From: Novosphingobium sp. | Lineage (GTDB): Bacteria > Pseudomonadota > Alphaproteobacteria > Sphingomonadales > Sphingomonadaceae | Direction: 5' to 3' | Assembly: GCA_004211435.1 (NCBI GenBank) | Contig: SECS01000001.1 | Coordinates: forward strand, 96,447 to 160,446 | DNA: 64,000 nucleotides | Shown: positions 9,605 to 18,780 of the stretch, piece after piece | Position numbering within the stretch: the first letter of the stretch is position 1 | How the letters are laid out: every line of letters starts with the position of its first letter | Translations under genes and position numbers: made by a program | Notes under the pieces: generated by a model | Seen by the model: the letters and a program-made list of their open reading frames with translations, nothing else | What the model was told of the DNA's origin: nothing | Databases searched by the model: none

Positions 9605-10639
9605 TCACCCCACCACGCCGCGCAATCCCGCTTCGATCGCCGCCTGGTCGAGCCCCTTCTGGCCGATCACGACGAGCCCCGTCTTGCGCGCCTCGCCCGG
9701 CTTCCAGGCGCGGTCGAAGAAGTGCTGGATCCGCGGGCCGACCGCCTGGATGACCAGCCGGCTCGGCTTGCCCGCGACCGCGACCATGCCCTTGATCCGC
9801 AGCACGTCGTGCGCGGCGATGACCTCGCCCAGCTTGCTCACCAGCGCGTCGACATCGGCCACTTCGCCGCCGTTCAGCACGAAGCTGTCGAAGTCGTCGT
9901 GGTCGTGCTCCTCGGCGCCGTCCATGTGCGACTTGCGGCTGTCGAGATCGTCCTCGGCGGCGGCGGTGATACCGAGCAGCGCGGCGATGTCGACCGCGCC
10001 GTGGTTCGCGTTGACGATGCCGACGCCGGGGCGCGTCTCGGCCTCGACCTGCTGGCGCACCGCGGCCAAGGTCGCGGCATCGACGAGGTCGGTCTTGTTG
10101 AGCACGACCATGTCGGCGCAGGCGAGCTGCTCCTCGAACAGCTCCTCGAGCGGGCTGTCGTGATCGAGATTGGGATCGGCCGCGCGGGCTGCGGCCAGCG
10201 CCGCCTCGTCATGGGCGAAGCGGCCCGCGGCCACGGCATCGGCATCGATCAGCGCGACCACGCCGTCGACCGTCGCGCGGGTACGGATGTCGGGCCACTG
10301 GAAGGCCTTGACCAGCGGCTTGGGCAGCGCGAGGCCGGAGGTCTCGATGATGATGTGCTCGGGCGGGTTCTCGCGGTCGAGCAGCTTCTGCATGGTCGGC
10401 AGGAAATCGTCGGCCACGGTGCAGCAGATGCAGCCGTTGGCCAGTTCGACGATGTCGTCCTCGGGGCAGGCTTCGTCGTTGCAGCCCTTGACCAGCTCGC
10501 CGTCGACGCCGACGTCGCCGAACTCGTTGATGATCAGCGCCAGCCGCTTGCCCTTGGCGTTCTGCAGCAGGTGGCGGATCAGGGTGGTCTTCCCCGCGCC
10601 GAGGAAACCCGTGATGACTGTGGTCGGCACCTTGCTCAT
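9605..10639 (-). CDS. cobW: CobW-type GTPase/metal chaperone
   Basis: A 344-residue G3E GTPase. Visible are the Walker A motif GFLGAGKTT (11-19), the metal-binding GCICC motif (69-73), the NKTD guanine-specificity motif, an acidic/His-rich segment (EEHDHDDFD) and a CobW C-terminal domain. In B12 operons CobW is thought to supply cobalt to the CobNST chelatase. The ATG at 10639 is chosen over the one at 10645 because AGGAG lies 7 bases before it and only 2 before the other. It is the first gene after the cobalamin riboswitch and precedes cobN, the usual order. Confidence 0.95.
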   Translation of the reverse strand: MSKVPTTVITGFLGAGKTTLIRHLLQNAKGKRLALIINEFGDVGVDGELVKGCNDEACPEDDIVELANGCICCTVADDFLPTMQKLLDRENPPEHIIIETSGLALPKPLVKAFQWPDIRTRATVDGVVALIDADAVAAGRFAHDEAALAAARAADPNLDHDSPLEELFEEQLACADMVVLNKTDLVDAATLAAVRQQVEAETRPGVGIVNANHGAVDIAALLGITAAAEDDLDSRKSHMDGAEEHDHDDFDSFVLNGGEVADVDALVSKLGEVIAAHDVLRIKGMVAVAGKPSRLVIQAVGPRIQHFFDRAWKPGEARKTGLVVIGQKGLDQAAIEAGLRGVVG

Positions 10640-10757
10640 GCGCATTCTCCTCGTCGCGGACCGCACGCGCGGCCCGTCCGCGCGCACCGGCCCTGGTGCG
10701 CCGCTCAGACGGAGAAATACCGTGCCATGGCCAGTCCCTGGACCGCAGCAAGAGCGA

Positions 10758-10961
10758 CCGGTGCGCCGGCAGGTCTCCTGGCTCGCGGGTCGTCACGCGA
10801 TGCACGAGCCTTCCCGGACGGCATGCCGGTCCAGTGGCCGCTTCCCGGAAACCGGGAAGCCAGTGCAGCGCGCTATCCGCTTACAGTTGCAGGGACAGCC
10901 TGGGTTTTGAGCGGCGAACGCCCGCACCCCGTTCCCGATTAAGCCCCTTGCGGGGCACCGG
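10758..10961 (-). ncRNA. cobalamin (AdoCbl) riboswitch upstream of cobW
   Basis: Read on the minus strand, the region contains the B12-box core CTGTCCCTGCAACTGTAAGC (around 10880-10900), then GCCACTGG, CCGGGAAGGC and the 3' segment GCCAGGAGACCTGCC. The order and spacing match the cobalamin riboswitch. CCGGTGC (plus 10955-10961) can pair with GCACCGG (plus 10758-10764) to close the P1 stem. It lies about 120 bp before the cobW ATG, so B12 would repress cobW-cobN. The rest of the 10640-11038 gap shows no gene. Confidence 0.93.
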
Positions 10962-11038
10962 CGCGATCTGCGGGCGCTCTAGAGCGGCGGCGGTGGCAGC
11001 GCAAGCATTCCTCCCCCGTCGGGAGAGGGACTAGGAGC

Positions 11039-12304
11039 CTAGCCCCGCTTGGGCCCGCGCGGGACCTCGCGGAAGGCGACGCCCTTGTCGCCCGAGGCCT
11101 CGCGCGGCATGCCAAGCACGCGCTCGGCGATGACGTTGCGCGAGATCTCGGTGGTGCCGCCACCGATGCACGAGACCTGACGCATCAGGAACTCCATGCC
11201 CTGCACGCCGACGCCGTCGCTCTCTTCCTCGGTCCAGCCGGCCGCGCCGGCGCCGGCGAGATCGAAGGCGATCGTGCGCTGGCGGACATTGGCCATGCCG
11301 CGGAACAGCCGCGCGACCGAGGACATGTCGGTATTGCCCTTACCCGCCGCCGCGCCCGAGGCGAGCCGGCGCTGCAGCTCGTTCGCGACGAGGCCGAGCG
11401 CGCGCGATTCGCCGATCAGCTCCTGCGCGGCGGGATCTTCGAGACGCCCCGCCTGGCGCGCGATTCCCACGGGCGTCACCTCGCTGCGGCCGTGCGACAG
11501 GCCCACGGGCTGCGTCACATAGGGCGAATTGTGGCCCATGCGCTCGTGGAACATCCAGCGCTGGCCGACGGTCCAGCCGCCGTCGATCTCGCCGACGCGA
11601 TCGCTGTCGGGGATGCGGACGTCGGTCATGAACTCCTCGCAGGCCTCGCTCTCGCCGTTGAGGCGCTCGATCCGGCGGATCTCGACCCCCGGCTGCTGCA
11701 GCCGCATGAGGAACACGGTGAGCCCCTGGTGCTTGGGCACGTTCCAGTTGGTGCGTGCAAGGACGATTCCCCAGTCGTGCCACCAGGCGCGCGAGGTCCA
11801 GACCTTGGCGCCGTTGAGGATCCAGTCGTCGCCATCACGCACGGCCGAGGTCGTCGCGCCGGCAACGTCGGAACCGCCGCCGGGCTCGGACAGCATCTGC
11901 GCCCAGAACTCGTCGCCCTTGAGGATCGCGGGGATATGCGCGGCCTTCTGCTCGGGCGTGCCGAATTCCATGATCACCGTCGCGCAAGGCGTGAAGGTGG
12001 GCACGGTGAAGCGCGAGGGGTATTCGTGGCCCGCGAGTTCCTCGTTGAAGGCGCGGTTGTGGTCGGGGGTCAGGCCCTGGCCGCCGTATTCCTTGGGGAA
12101 GCAGAGCCCCGCAAAGCCGGCGTCGTAGAGCTTGCGCTGCAGCGCGCGGTCGCGCGCCACGGCGACGAGTTCCTCTTCGTCGTCGGCGCAGTCCTGGGTC
12201 AGGTCGAAGGGCTGGATCGGGCCGAGATTGGCCTTGATCCAGTCGCGGGCGCGCAAGCGGAAGTCTTCGACGCTTTCGCCAATGGCATTGTTGCCCTCGC
12301 TCAT
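11039..12304 (-). CDS. acyl-CoA dehydrogenase, larger subunit of a pair
   Basis: A 421-residue flavoprotein of the acyl-CoA dehydrogenase family. The N-terminal helical domain is followed by the FAD-binding beta domain (AQMLSEPGGGSDVAG and DWILNGAKVWTSRAWWHDW) and a C-terminal helical domain ending CIGGGTTEISRNVIAERVLGMPR, the usual FAD-contact segment. It overlaps the upstream acyl-CoA dehydrogenase gene by 4 bp. Such adjacent, unequal pairs often form alpha2beta2 enzymes, as with mycobacterial FadE/ChsE pairs that act on steroid side chains or other bulky CoA esters. The substrate here is unknown. Confidence 0.93.
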   Translation of the reverse strand: MSEGNNAIGESVEDFRLRARDWIKANLGPIQPFDLTQDCADDEEELVAVARDRALQRKLYDAGFAGLCFPKEYGGQGLTPDHNRAFNEELAGHEYPSRFTVPTFTPCATVIMEFGTPEQKAAHIPAILKGDEFWAQMLSEPGGGSDVAGATTSAVRDGDDWILNGAKVWTSRAWWHDWGIVLARTNWNVPKHQGLTVFLMRLQQPGVEIRRIERLNGESEACEEFMTDVRIPDSDRVGEIDGGWTVGQRWMFHERMGHNSPYVTQPVGLSHGRSEVTPVGIARQAGRLEDPAAQELIGESRALGLVANELQRRLASGAAAGKGNTDMSSVARLFRGMANVRQRTIAFDLAGAGAAGWTEEESDGVGVQGMEFLMRQVSCIGGGTTEISRNVIAERVLGMPREASGDKGVAFREVPRGPKRG

Positions 12305-13440
12305 GCCGCGGCCTCCTTCTCGATCTGGATTTTGGCGAGCAGCCGGCGGTGGTCGGCCGGCGTGCCGTAGAGCAGGCGGTTCAGCGAAACGCGCCGCAGG
12401 AAGAAGTGCAGGTCGTGCTCGTAGGTCACGCCGATGCCGCCGTGGAGCTGGACGCAGTCCTGCGCCAGCTCGGGGCCCTGCTCGCCGATGTAGGACTTGG
12501 CGGCGCTGGCCTTCTCGGTCGCCGATGCGGTCCGGTCGGCGACGGCCTCGGCCGCGGCGTCGGCGATCGCATGGCTGCCTTCGAGCCAGGACTTCATGTC
12601 GGCGAAGCGGTGCTTGAGCGCCTGGTACGAGGCCAGCGCGCGGCCGAAGGTGTAGCGGTCGAAGGCCCAGTCGAGCGTCATCGCGAAGGCCATGTCCATC
12701 GCGCCGACGGCCTCGGCCGTGAGCATGACCGCGGCGTTCTCGACCTGGCGCGAGACCTGCGCGCCGGCCTGGCCGTATTCGCCGATCAGCGCAGACGCAG
12801 GCGCGCGAACGCCGTCGAAGGAGACCGCGCCGAAGCGGCGCGTCACGTCGATGCCCTTGAGTGCGGTGACCGTGACGCCCGGCGCATCGGCGGGAACGAG
12901 CACCTGGGTCATGCCGCTGTCGCTGCGACCGGTGACGAGGAAGTAGCCCGCCTGCTTGGCCGACTCGACCGGACGCAGGGTGCCGTCGATCACCAGGTCT
13001 TCGCCGTCCTTGCGGATCGTGATCGCGGCCTCCCCGGGGTTCTGCCAGGGCGCGTGGCCGAGAACGCTCGTGGCGATAACGCCGCCGGTCAGCACGTCGC
13101 CGAGCACGCCGCGCTGAAGATCGCCCGCCTGGCCGCTCAAGGCCGATGCGACGACGTTGCAGTCCACGAGCGGCCCCGGTGCGGCGTTGCGGCCGAATTC
13201 GTAGGCGATCAGCGCGAGATCGACCGCACCGCGGCCGCTGACGCTGCCGCCGCCGTCGTCCTCGCTCACCAGCAGCATGGTCCAGCCGAGTTCGGCGCCC
13301 GAGCGCCAGTAGGCCGGATCGAAGCCCGCCGGATCGTGGCGCAGATCCTTGCGCTGCCGGCTCAAAGGTACGTGATCGCCCAGAAAGCGCGCGGTCGTGT
13401 CGCGCAAGAGCTCCTGGTCAGAAGTCAGGACATGCCACAT
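12301..13440 (-). CDS. acyl-CoA dehydrogenase, smaller subunit of a pair
   Basis: A 379-residue acyl-CoA dehydrogenase homologue, first gene of the pair. The C-terminus keeps QLHGGIGVTYEHDLHFFLRR, a characteristic segment near the active site and FAD. The middle FAD domain is more divergent than in the partner. Its stop overlaps the partner start (ATGA-type coupling), which suits equimolar synthesis of a heteromer. The upstream region carries the inverted repeat GAAC-AAGT-GTTC at 13502-13513, a candidate operator. Confidence 0.92.
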   Translation of the reverse strand: MWHVLTSDQELLRDTTARFLGDHVPLSRQRKDLRHDPAGFDPAYWRSGAELGWTMLLVSEDDGGGSVSGRGAVDLALIAYEFGRNAAPGPLVDCNVVASALSGQAGDLQRGVLGDVLTGGVIATSVLGHAPWQNPGEAAITIRKDGEDLVIDGTLRPVESAKQAGYFLVTGRSDSGMTQVLVPADAPGVTVTALKGIDVTRRFGAVSFDGVRAPASALIGEYGQAGAQVSRQVENAAVMLTAEAVGAMDMAFAMTLDWAFDRYTFGRALASYQALKHRFADMKSWLEGSHAIADAAAEAVADRTASATEKASAAKSYIGEQGPELAQDCVQLHGGIGVTYEHDLHFFLRRVSLNRLLYGTPADHRRLLAKIQIEKEAAA

Positions 13441-13501
13441 AGATTCGTTCTCCCGCCGCGAGGGCTAAATGCTGCGGGAGAGCTTGGCAATCCAGCATGC
13501 C

Positions 13502-13513
13502 GAACAAGTGTTC
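13502..13513. promoter_or_regulatory. inverted repeat, candidate operator of the acyl-CoA dehydrogenase operon
   Basis: GAACAAGTGTTC: arms GAACA and TGTTC, 62 bp before the start of the dehydrogenase operon. It shares the GAAC-N4-GTTC layout with the site at 41014-41031 in front of the CMD-SnoaL-SDR-crotonase operon. Confidence 0.35.
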
Positions 13514-13536
13514 AGCATATCGCGGGGCCGAAGTGC

Positions 13537-14745
13537 CTATTCGTGGCGAAGGGCGTCGATCGGATTGAGCGAGGCGGCGCGGCGCGCGGGGAAATAGCCG
13601 AAGACCACGCCGATCAGCCCCGAGATGATGAAGGCGACGACGTTGATCTGCACGTCGAAGGTCCAGGGCACCTGCATCAGGGGCGTCGCCACGGCGATCA
13701 CCACTTGCGCCAGCAGCAGTCCGATCACCCCGCCGAGGCACGACAGCACGATCGATTCGACCAGGAACTGGAGCAGCACCTCGTTGGCGACCGCGCCGAT
13801 CGCCAGGCGGATGCCGATCTCGCGCGTGCGCTCGGTCACCGAGACGAGCATGATGTTCATGATGCCGATGCCGCCGACGACGAGGCTGATCGCCGCCACG
13901 GCGGTGACGATGCCCGTCAGCAGGGTCGTCGTGCCCGTCAGCGTGTCCGAAATCTGCCTGGTGTCGAAGATGTTGAAATTGTCCTCGCGCCCGTCGGTGA
14001 TCCGCCGGCGTTCGCGCAGCAGGTCGCTGATCGAGGCCTGGACCTGGCTCGTCGAATAGGCCTGGTCGACCCCGACGAGCATCAGCCGCACGTCGGTGCT
14101 GCCGGTGAAGCGGCGCTGGACCGCCTTGATCGGCATGATCACGACATCGTCCTGATCGCCGCCGAAGCCTGCCTGGCCGCGCGTCGAGAGCACGCCGATG
14201 ACGTCGCAACTGACATTGCCGATGCGGAAGCGCAGTCCCACCGCGCCGCCGCCGCGGAACAGGTTCGAGCGCACCGTATTGCCGATGATGCAGACCGCCT
14301 TGCCCGCGGCTTCCTCGGCCGGGGTGAAGTACCGCCCCGAGGCGAGCGGCCAAGGCTGGACCTTGAAGTAGTCCGAGGTCGTGCCGTTGATCGTCGTCGA
14401 CCAGTTGGCGCCTTCGTAGATCGCCGTCGCAGTCGATTGTGCCTGCGGCGCGACCGCGGTGACGCCGGCGATCTGCTGGGCGATCGCGGTGACGTCGCTG
14501 GGATCGAAGTCGGGCGGGCGCGGTCCGCCGCCACCGCGGCCGAAGCCCTGGCCCGGGCGGATCTGCAGGACGTTGGTGCCCAATGCGGAAATCTGCTGCT
14601 GCACCGCCGCCGTGGTCGCCTTGCCCAGCGTGGTCATCGCCACGACCGCGCCGACGCCGATGACGATGCCCAGGATCGTCAGGAACGAGCGCAGCATGTG
14701 CCGGCGGATAGACCGCAGTGCGAGAAGGAAGATCGTGCCTAGCAT
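13537..14745 (-). CDS. MacB-like ABC transporter permease
   Basis: A 402-residue permease of the MacB/FtsX type. One N-terminal membrane helix (about 15-40, in ILGIVIGVGAVVAMTTLGKA) is followed by a large periplasmic MacB core domain and three C-terminal helices (about 275-385). In Escherichia coli MacB the ATPase is fused; here it is a separate gene upstream. The ATG at 14745 is supported by GGAGG 7 bases before it, and that GGAGG is the end of repeat copy B. It should form an export pump with the ATPase, the MacA-like adaptor and the NodT-type outer membrane channel encoded just upstream. Confidence 0.93.
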   Translation of the reverse strand: MLGTIFLLALRSIRRHMLRSFLTILGIVIGVGAVVAMTTLGKATTAAVQQQISALGTNVLQIRPGQGFGRGGGGPRPPDFDPSDVTAIAQQIAGVTAVAPQAQSTATAIYEGANWSTTINGTTSDYFKVQPWPLASGRYFTPAEEAAGKAVCIIGNTVRSNLFRGGGAVGLRFRIGNVSCDVIGVLSTRGQAGFGGDQDDVVIMPIKAVQRRFTGSTDVRLMLVGVDQAYSTSQVQASISDLLRERRRITDGREDNFNIFDTRQISDTLTGTTTLLTGIVTAVAAISLVVGGIGIMNIMLVSVTERTREIGIRLAIGAVANEVLLQFLVESIVLSCLGGVIGLLLAQVVIAVATPLMQVPWTFDVQINVVAFIISGLIGVVFGYFPARRAASLNPIDALRHE

Positions 14746-14750
14746 GGGAA

Positions 14751-14888
14751 ATCCTCCCCGGAACGGGGAGGGGGACCGCCACCGAAGGTGGTGGTGGAGG
14801 GGGTTCTCGTCCTTTCGCAACGTCGCGCGATGAGGAGAGCCCCCTCCGTCAGCGCTTCGCGCTGCCACCTCCCCGTACCGGGGAGGAT
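14751..14888. repeat. palindromic intergenic repeat, copy B (138-bp class)
   Basis: It begins ATCCTCCCCG and ends CGGGGAGGAT, and is inserted between the ATPase and permease genes of the export operon. It lies in the reverse orientation to copy D (34063-34200) and has the same length. Its end forms the Shine-Dalgarno of the permease gene. Confidence 0.85.
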
Positions 14889-14902
14889 GAGATGCACACC
14901 GC

Positions 14903-15622
14903 TCATGCCGGTGCCCCCGCACTCTGGCCCTGGTCGATGCGATCGACGAGGCCATCCTTGAAGTGGACGATCGTGTGCGCGAAGGCCGCCATGTCGGGCT
15001 CGTGCGTGACCATCAGCACGGTGATCCCGGCATCGCGGTTGAGGCTGGTCAGCAATTGCATGATCTCGACCGAGCGCTCGCTGTCGAGATTGCCCGTGGG
15101 CTCGTCGGCGAGTAGGACGTCGGGGTTGGTGACGATCGCGCGCGCGATCGCGACGCGCTGCTGCTGGCCGCCCGAGAGTTCGGCCGGAGTGTGGTCCCAC
15201 CAGTCCTTGAGCCCGACCTTGTCGAGCGCCGCCAGCGCCGCCTCGCGCCGCGCCTCTTTGTCGTCGCCGCGATAGACCAGCGGCAACTCGACGTTCTCGA
15301 GCGCCGAGGTCCGCGCCAGCAGGTTGAACCCCTGGAACACGAAGCCCAGGTACTTGCGCCGCAGCAGCGCGCGCTGGTCCCGGTCGAGCGCCTCGACCGG
15401 GCGGCCCTTGAACAGGAAGGTGCCGGCGCTGGGCACGTCGAGGCAGCCGAGGATGTTCATCGTCGTCGACTTGCCCGACCCCGAAGGCCCCATGACCGCG
15501 ACGAAATCGCCGCGCTGGATGTCGAGGTCGACGCCCTTGAGCGCCTGGAACGCGGTGGCGCCCTCGCCGTAGACCTTGGTGACGCCGCGCAGCCGGATCA
15601 GCGGGTCGGGATCACTGACCAC
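14903..15622 (-). CDS. ABC transporter ATP-binding protein (MacB/LolD type)
   Basis: A 239-residue ATPase. Walker A is GPSGSGKST, the Q loop FVFQGFNLL, the signature LSGGQQQRVAIARA, Walker B VLLADEPTGNLD, and the H loop VTHEPD. I place the start at the GTG at 15622 because GGAGG precedes it and the conserved domain (LIRLRGVTKVYGEG) begins at once; it overlaps the adaptor gene by 11 bp. A longer frame adds an Ala-rich extension that is probably not translated. It powers the MacB-type permease downstream. Confidence 0.92.
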   Translation of the reverse strand: MVSDPDPLIRLRGVTKVYGEGATAFQALKGVDLDIQRGDFVAVMGPSGSGKSTTMNILGCLDVPSAGTFLFKGRPVEALDRDQRALLRRKYLGFVFQGFNLLARTSALENVELPLVYRGDDKEARREAALAALDKVGLKDWWDHTPAELSGGQQQRVAIARAIVTNPDVLLADEPTGNLDSERSVEIMQLLTSLNRDAGITVLMVTHEPDMAAFAHTIVHFKDGLVDRIDQGQSAGAPA

Positions 15623-17003
15623 CGCCGCCGCCTCCGCCGCTGCCACCCTGGCGCCGGCGCTGGCCGCCGCCCTTGCTCTGGTTGTCACCCGCGCCCGCGA
15701 GCTGCCCGGTGATGACCTGCATGCCCGGCTTGAGCCCGCCCGAGATCACCTCGGTCTGCGAACCGTCGCTGTCGCCGGTGACGATCTGCACGGCCTGCGG
15801 CTTGCCCTCTTCCCCCTTGATGTAGACGGTCTGCGTCGCGCCTCGGCTCAGGGTCACCTGGCGTTCGGCACGGTTGCGCCGCGGCGGGCCCATCGACAAC
15901 TGCTTGGCGATGCCGCCCTGGTCCTGCCCACTTGCGGCCGAAGCCTGCGGCGTGAAGCGCAGCGCGGCGTTGGGCACGAGCAGCACGTTCTGCTTGTCGG
16001 CGGTGACGATGTCGGCTGTCGCGGTCATCCCGGGGCGCAATTGCTGGCCGCCGTTGCTCACCGAGAGATCGGCCGCATAGGAGACGACCTGGCCCGTGGT
16101 CGAAGTGGTCGAGGTCGTAGACGAGGAACTGGCCGCCTGCGCGCTCAGGTTCGAGCCGATCTCGACGCGCGTGATCTGGGCGGGGAAGGACTTTCCGGGG
16201 AAGGCGTCCACGGTGAAGGTCGCGCGCTGGCCCTGCTTGACCGCGCCGACGTCGGCCTCGTCGATCGCGACCTCGAGCTTCATCGCCGACAGGTCCTCGG
16301 CGATGACGAAAAGGGTCGGCGTGTTGAACGAAGCGGCGACGGTCTGGCCGGGATCGACCTGGCGCGCGAGCACCACGCCGGCGACGGGCGAGCGGATGAT
16401 CGCGCGCGCGCGTTGCGTCTGGCTCTGCGACAGGGTGGCCTGAGCCGCGGTGACGTTGGCCTGCGCGACCCGGAGCGCGGCGACCGCGCGCTGGGCATTG
16501 GCGCGGCCGGTCTGGAGTTCGGTGCCCGAGGGGACCTTGCCGTTGGACAGGCGATAGACCTCTTCGAGCCGCGCGAGCTGGGCCTGTGCCTCGGCCACCG
16601 TGGCGCGTGCCTGGCCGACCTGCGCCTGCTGCGCGGCGACCTGGGCCTGACCCTGGCGGATCTGGTCGTCGATCTGTTCGGGGTCGATCTCGGCGAGCGC
16701 CTGACCCGCTACGACCCGGTCGTTGACGTCGACCAGCACCTTGACGACGAGGCCCGACAGCTGCGAGCCGACGGTGACCTGATTGGTCGGCGCAAGCTTG
16801 CCCGTAGCCGAGACCGTGGTGACGAGGTGGCCGCGCTCGACCGCGACAGTGGTATATTCAGGCTCGCTCGAACCGCCGACGCAGCGTGCGAGGACGAGCA
16901 CCAGGATCAGCACAACCACGACCACGCCGCCCCACTTGGCATAGCGATACCAGGCCGGCTGCGGCTTCACGCCGAGGAATTCGTCGAGGTTTTCATCTGC
17001 CAT
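15612..17003 (-). CDS. MacA/HlyD-family periplasmic adaptor
   Basis: A 463-residue membrane fusion protein. One N-terminal membrane helix (about 24-42) precedes the lipoyl/beta-barrel halves and a coiled-coil hairpin (about 110-200, rich in Q, A and R) that should dock on the outer membrane channel. The C-terminus is a Gly-rich tail. The ATG at 17003 lies 2 bp after the stop of the channel gene, so translation is probably coupled. The gene order (channel, adaptor, ATPase, permease) indicates a complete tripartite exporter for a macrolide, peptide or other lipophilic compound. Confidence 0.93.
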   Translation of the reverse strand: MADENLDEFLGVKPQPAWYRYAKWGGVVVVVLILVLVLARCVGGSSEPEYTTVAVERGHLVTTVSATGKLAPTNQVTVGSQLSGLVVKVLVDVNDRVVAGQALAEIDPEQIDDQIRQGQAQVAAQQAQVGQARATVAEAQAQLARLEEVYRLSNGKVPSGTELQTGRANAQRAVAALRVAQANVTAAQATLSQSQTQRARAIIRSPVAGVVLARQVDPGQTVAASFNTPTLFVIAEDLSAMKLEVAIDEADVGAVKQGQRATFTVDAFPGKSFPAQITRVEIGSNLSAQAASSSSTTSTTSTTGQVVSYAADLSVSNGGQQLRPGMTATADIVTADKQNVLLVPNAALRFTPQASAASGQDQGGIAKQLSMGPPRRNRAERQVTLSRGATQTVYIKGEEGKPQAVQIVTGDSDGSQTEVISGGLKPGMQVITGQLAGAGDNQSKGGGQRRRQGGSGGGGGGGQ

Positions 17004-17005
17004 GG

Positions 17006-18499
17006 TCAATTCGTCCCTGCCGGCCCGGGAGCCGCGCTTGTCGCGTTAAGTTCCGGCGTCGTATCCACGGTGGGCGTCACCGCCGGATCCCAGCCGCCGC
17101 CGAGCGCGGCATAGAGCGCGATCAGCGCCGTCGCCTTGTCCGAGCGCGCCTGGACCAGCCCGTTGCGCGCGGAGATCAGCGAGGCTTCCTGCGTGTTGAG
17201 CGTGGTGAAGTCGGTCAGGCCCGAGCGGTACTGGCTGCGCGCGAGCAAGGTCGAATTGCTCGCCGCGTCATAGGCGATGGCGAACTGGCGTTCGCGCTCC
17301 TGCGCCGATTGCAGCGCGACGACGGCGTTCTCGACATCCTCGAGCGCGGTCAGCACGGTCTGCTTGTAGGCGGCGAAGGCGGCATCGGCGCCGGCGCGGC
17401 TCGATCGCACCTGCGCGTTGAGCCGACCGCCGTTGAAGATCGCCTGGCTGATCCCGGCGAAGAGCCCGCCGGTGATCGCGTCGAACAGGCCGCCGATATT
17501 GCCGGCATTGGCATCGAGGCTGCCGCTGATGCTGAGCGCCGGATAGAGCTGCGCCTTGGCGACGCCGATCTGCGCGGTCGCCGCGGCCAGGTTGCGCTCG
17601 GCCGCGCGCACGTCGGGGCGCTGGCGCAGGACATTGGCGGGAATGTCGGCACCGACGCTCGCCGGGCCCTTGGGGATCGGCTTGACCGCCGCGAGCAGCG
17701 GCTTGAGCGCGCCGGGCGCCTGGCCGGTCAGCACGCCGATGCGCGAGACCGCGGCGTTGTACTGCTGCTCGACCTGCGGAATGTTCGCCGCGGTCTGCGC
17801 ACGGCTGGCACGGGCCTGCTCCTGATCGACCGACGAGACCAGGCCCGCCTGAACGCGGAAGCCCGCGATCTCGAGATTGTCGTCCTGGATCGCGAGGCTC
17901 GCCTTCGCATTCTCAAGCTGCGCCTGATAGGCGCGCGCCAGCACGTAATTGCGCGCGACCTCACCCTGCACCGAGAGCAGCGCGGTGGCATAGTCGAAGC
18001 CCGCGGCTTCGTATTGCGCGCGGCTCGCCTCGACACCGCGGCGGATGCCGCCGAACAGGTCAAGCTGATAGCTCGCGTCGAGCCCCAGCGAGAAATTGCT
18101 GCGACCGCCGCCGCCGGCCGTGGTCACCGTGCCGTCGGGCAGGGTCAGGGTCGAGCCGCCGCCGCGGATCGCCTCGCTGCGGCTGAAGCCGCCCGAGCCC
18201 GAGATCGTGGGAAACAGCGAGGACTGGCTGACCACGAGTTGCTCGCGCGCCTGGCGCAGCCGCGCCACGGCCTGAGCCAGATCGAGATTGGCCGCGGCCG
18301 CCTGCTCGACGAGCTGGCCGAGCACGGGATCGTCGAAATTGCGCCACCAGCGCGTCAGGTCCTCGCGCGTCGGCGCCGCGGTGACCGACCAGGCATCGGG
18401 AACGCCGAGCTCGGTCGCGCTCCTGGGCCGATAGTTCGGCCCCACGCTGCAGCCCGACAAGACCGCAGTCGCGAGCAGGATATGTACAATACGCTTCAC
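17006..18499 (-). CDS. NodT/OprM-family outer membrane efflux lipoprotein
   Basis: About 497 residues from a GTG start. The N-terminus KRIVHILLATAVLSGCSVGP is a lipoprotein signal with lipobox LSGC, followed by the GPNYRPP-like start of the NodT family and two outer-membrane-efflux repeats. The frame stays open to 18709, but only a start at about 18499 puts the signal peptide at the N-terminus; no strong ribosome binding site is visible there. It is the first gene of the exporter operon, divergent from the dioxygenase operon. Confidence 0.88.
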   Translation of the reverse strand: MKRIVHILLATAVLSGCSVGPNYRPRSATELGVPDAWSVTAAPTREDLTRWWRNFDDPVLGQLVEQAAAANLDLAQAVARLRQAREQLVVSQSSLFPTISGSGGFSRSEAIRGGGSTLTLPDGTVTTAGGGGRSNFSLGLDASYQLDLFGGIRRGVEASRAQYEAAGFDYATALLSVQGEVARNYVLARAYQAQLENAKASLAIQDDNLEIAGFRVQAGLVSSVDQEQARASRAQTAANIPQVEQQYNAAVSRIGVLTGQAPGALKPLLAAVKPIPKGPASVGADIPANVLRQRPDVRAAERNLAAATAQIGVAKAQLYPALSISGSLDANAGNIGGLFDAITGGLFAGISQAIFNGGRLNAQVRSSRAGADAAFAAYKQTVLTALEDVENAVVALQSAQERERQFAIAYDAASNSTLLARSQYRSGLTDFTTLNTQEASLISARNGLVQARSDKATALIALYAALGGGWDPAVTPTVDTTPELNATSAAPGPAGTN

Positions 18500-18677
18500 A
18501 GCGCTTTGGATGACTTTGGCATGTTCCCGCGTCCAGTCGCAATTTGTCGCTGTGTGCACCCGCGACGCTAAACTCACGGTCGCGCGATCGGTTGCGCCGT
18601 GAGGCCGCGTGTCGGTTCCGGATAGACGGTCGGCCGACAATCCCACCGTCGCAAAACCCGCCCTATCCGTCGCCATA

Positions 18678-18719
18678 GCAAAGCTTTGCATTGACTTTCG
18701 GCGAGTCAACCGAATAAGT
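18678..18719 (+). promoter_or_regulatory. promoter region with two palindromes before the dioxygenase operon
   Basis: It contains the perfect palindrome GCAAAGCTTTGC (18678-18689) and the inverted repeat TTGACT-N7-AGTCAA (18691-18709). TTGACT followed 17 bases later by ATAAGT (18714-18719) could be a sigma-70 promoter, giving a transcript that begins before the leader at 18781. The stretch TCAACCGA plus AGT recurs upstream of the second leader near 23150. The rest of the 18500-19114 gap has no convincing gene. Confidence 0.4.
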
Positions 18720-18780
18720 AGACATTAATCCGCACGGCAATGGGCTGGTCAGGCTCGCAGTGCATCGAACGGATCCTGAC

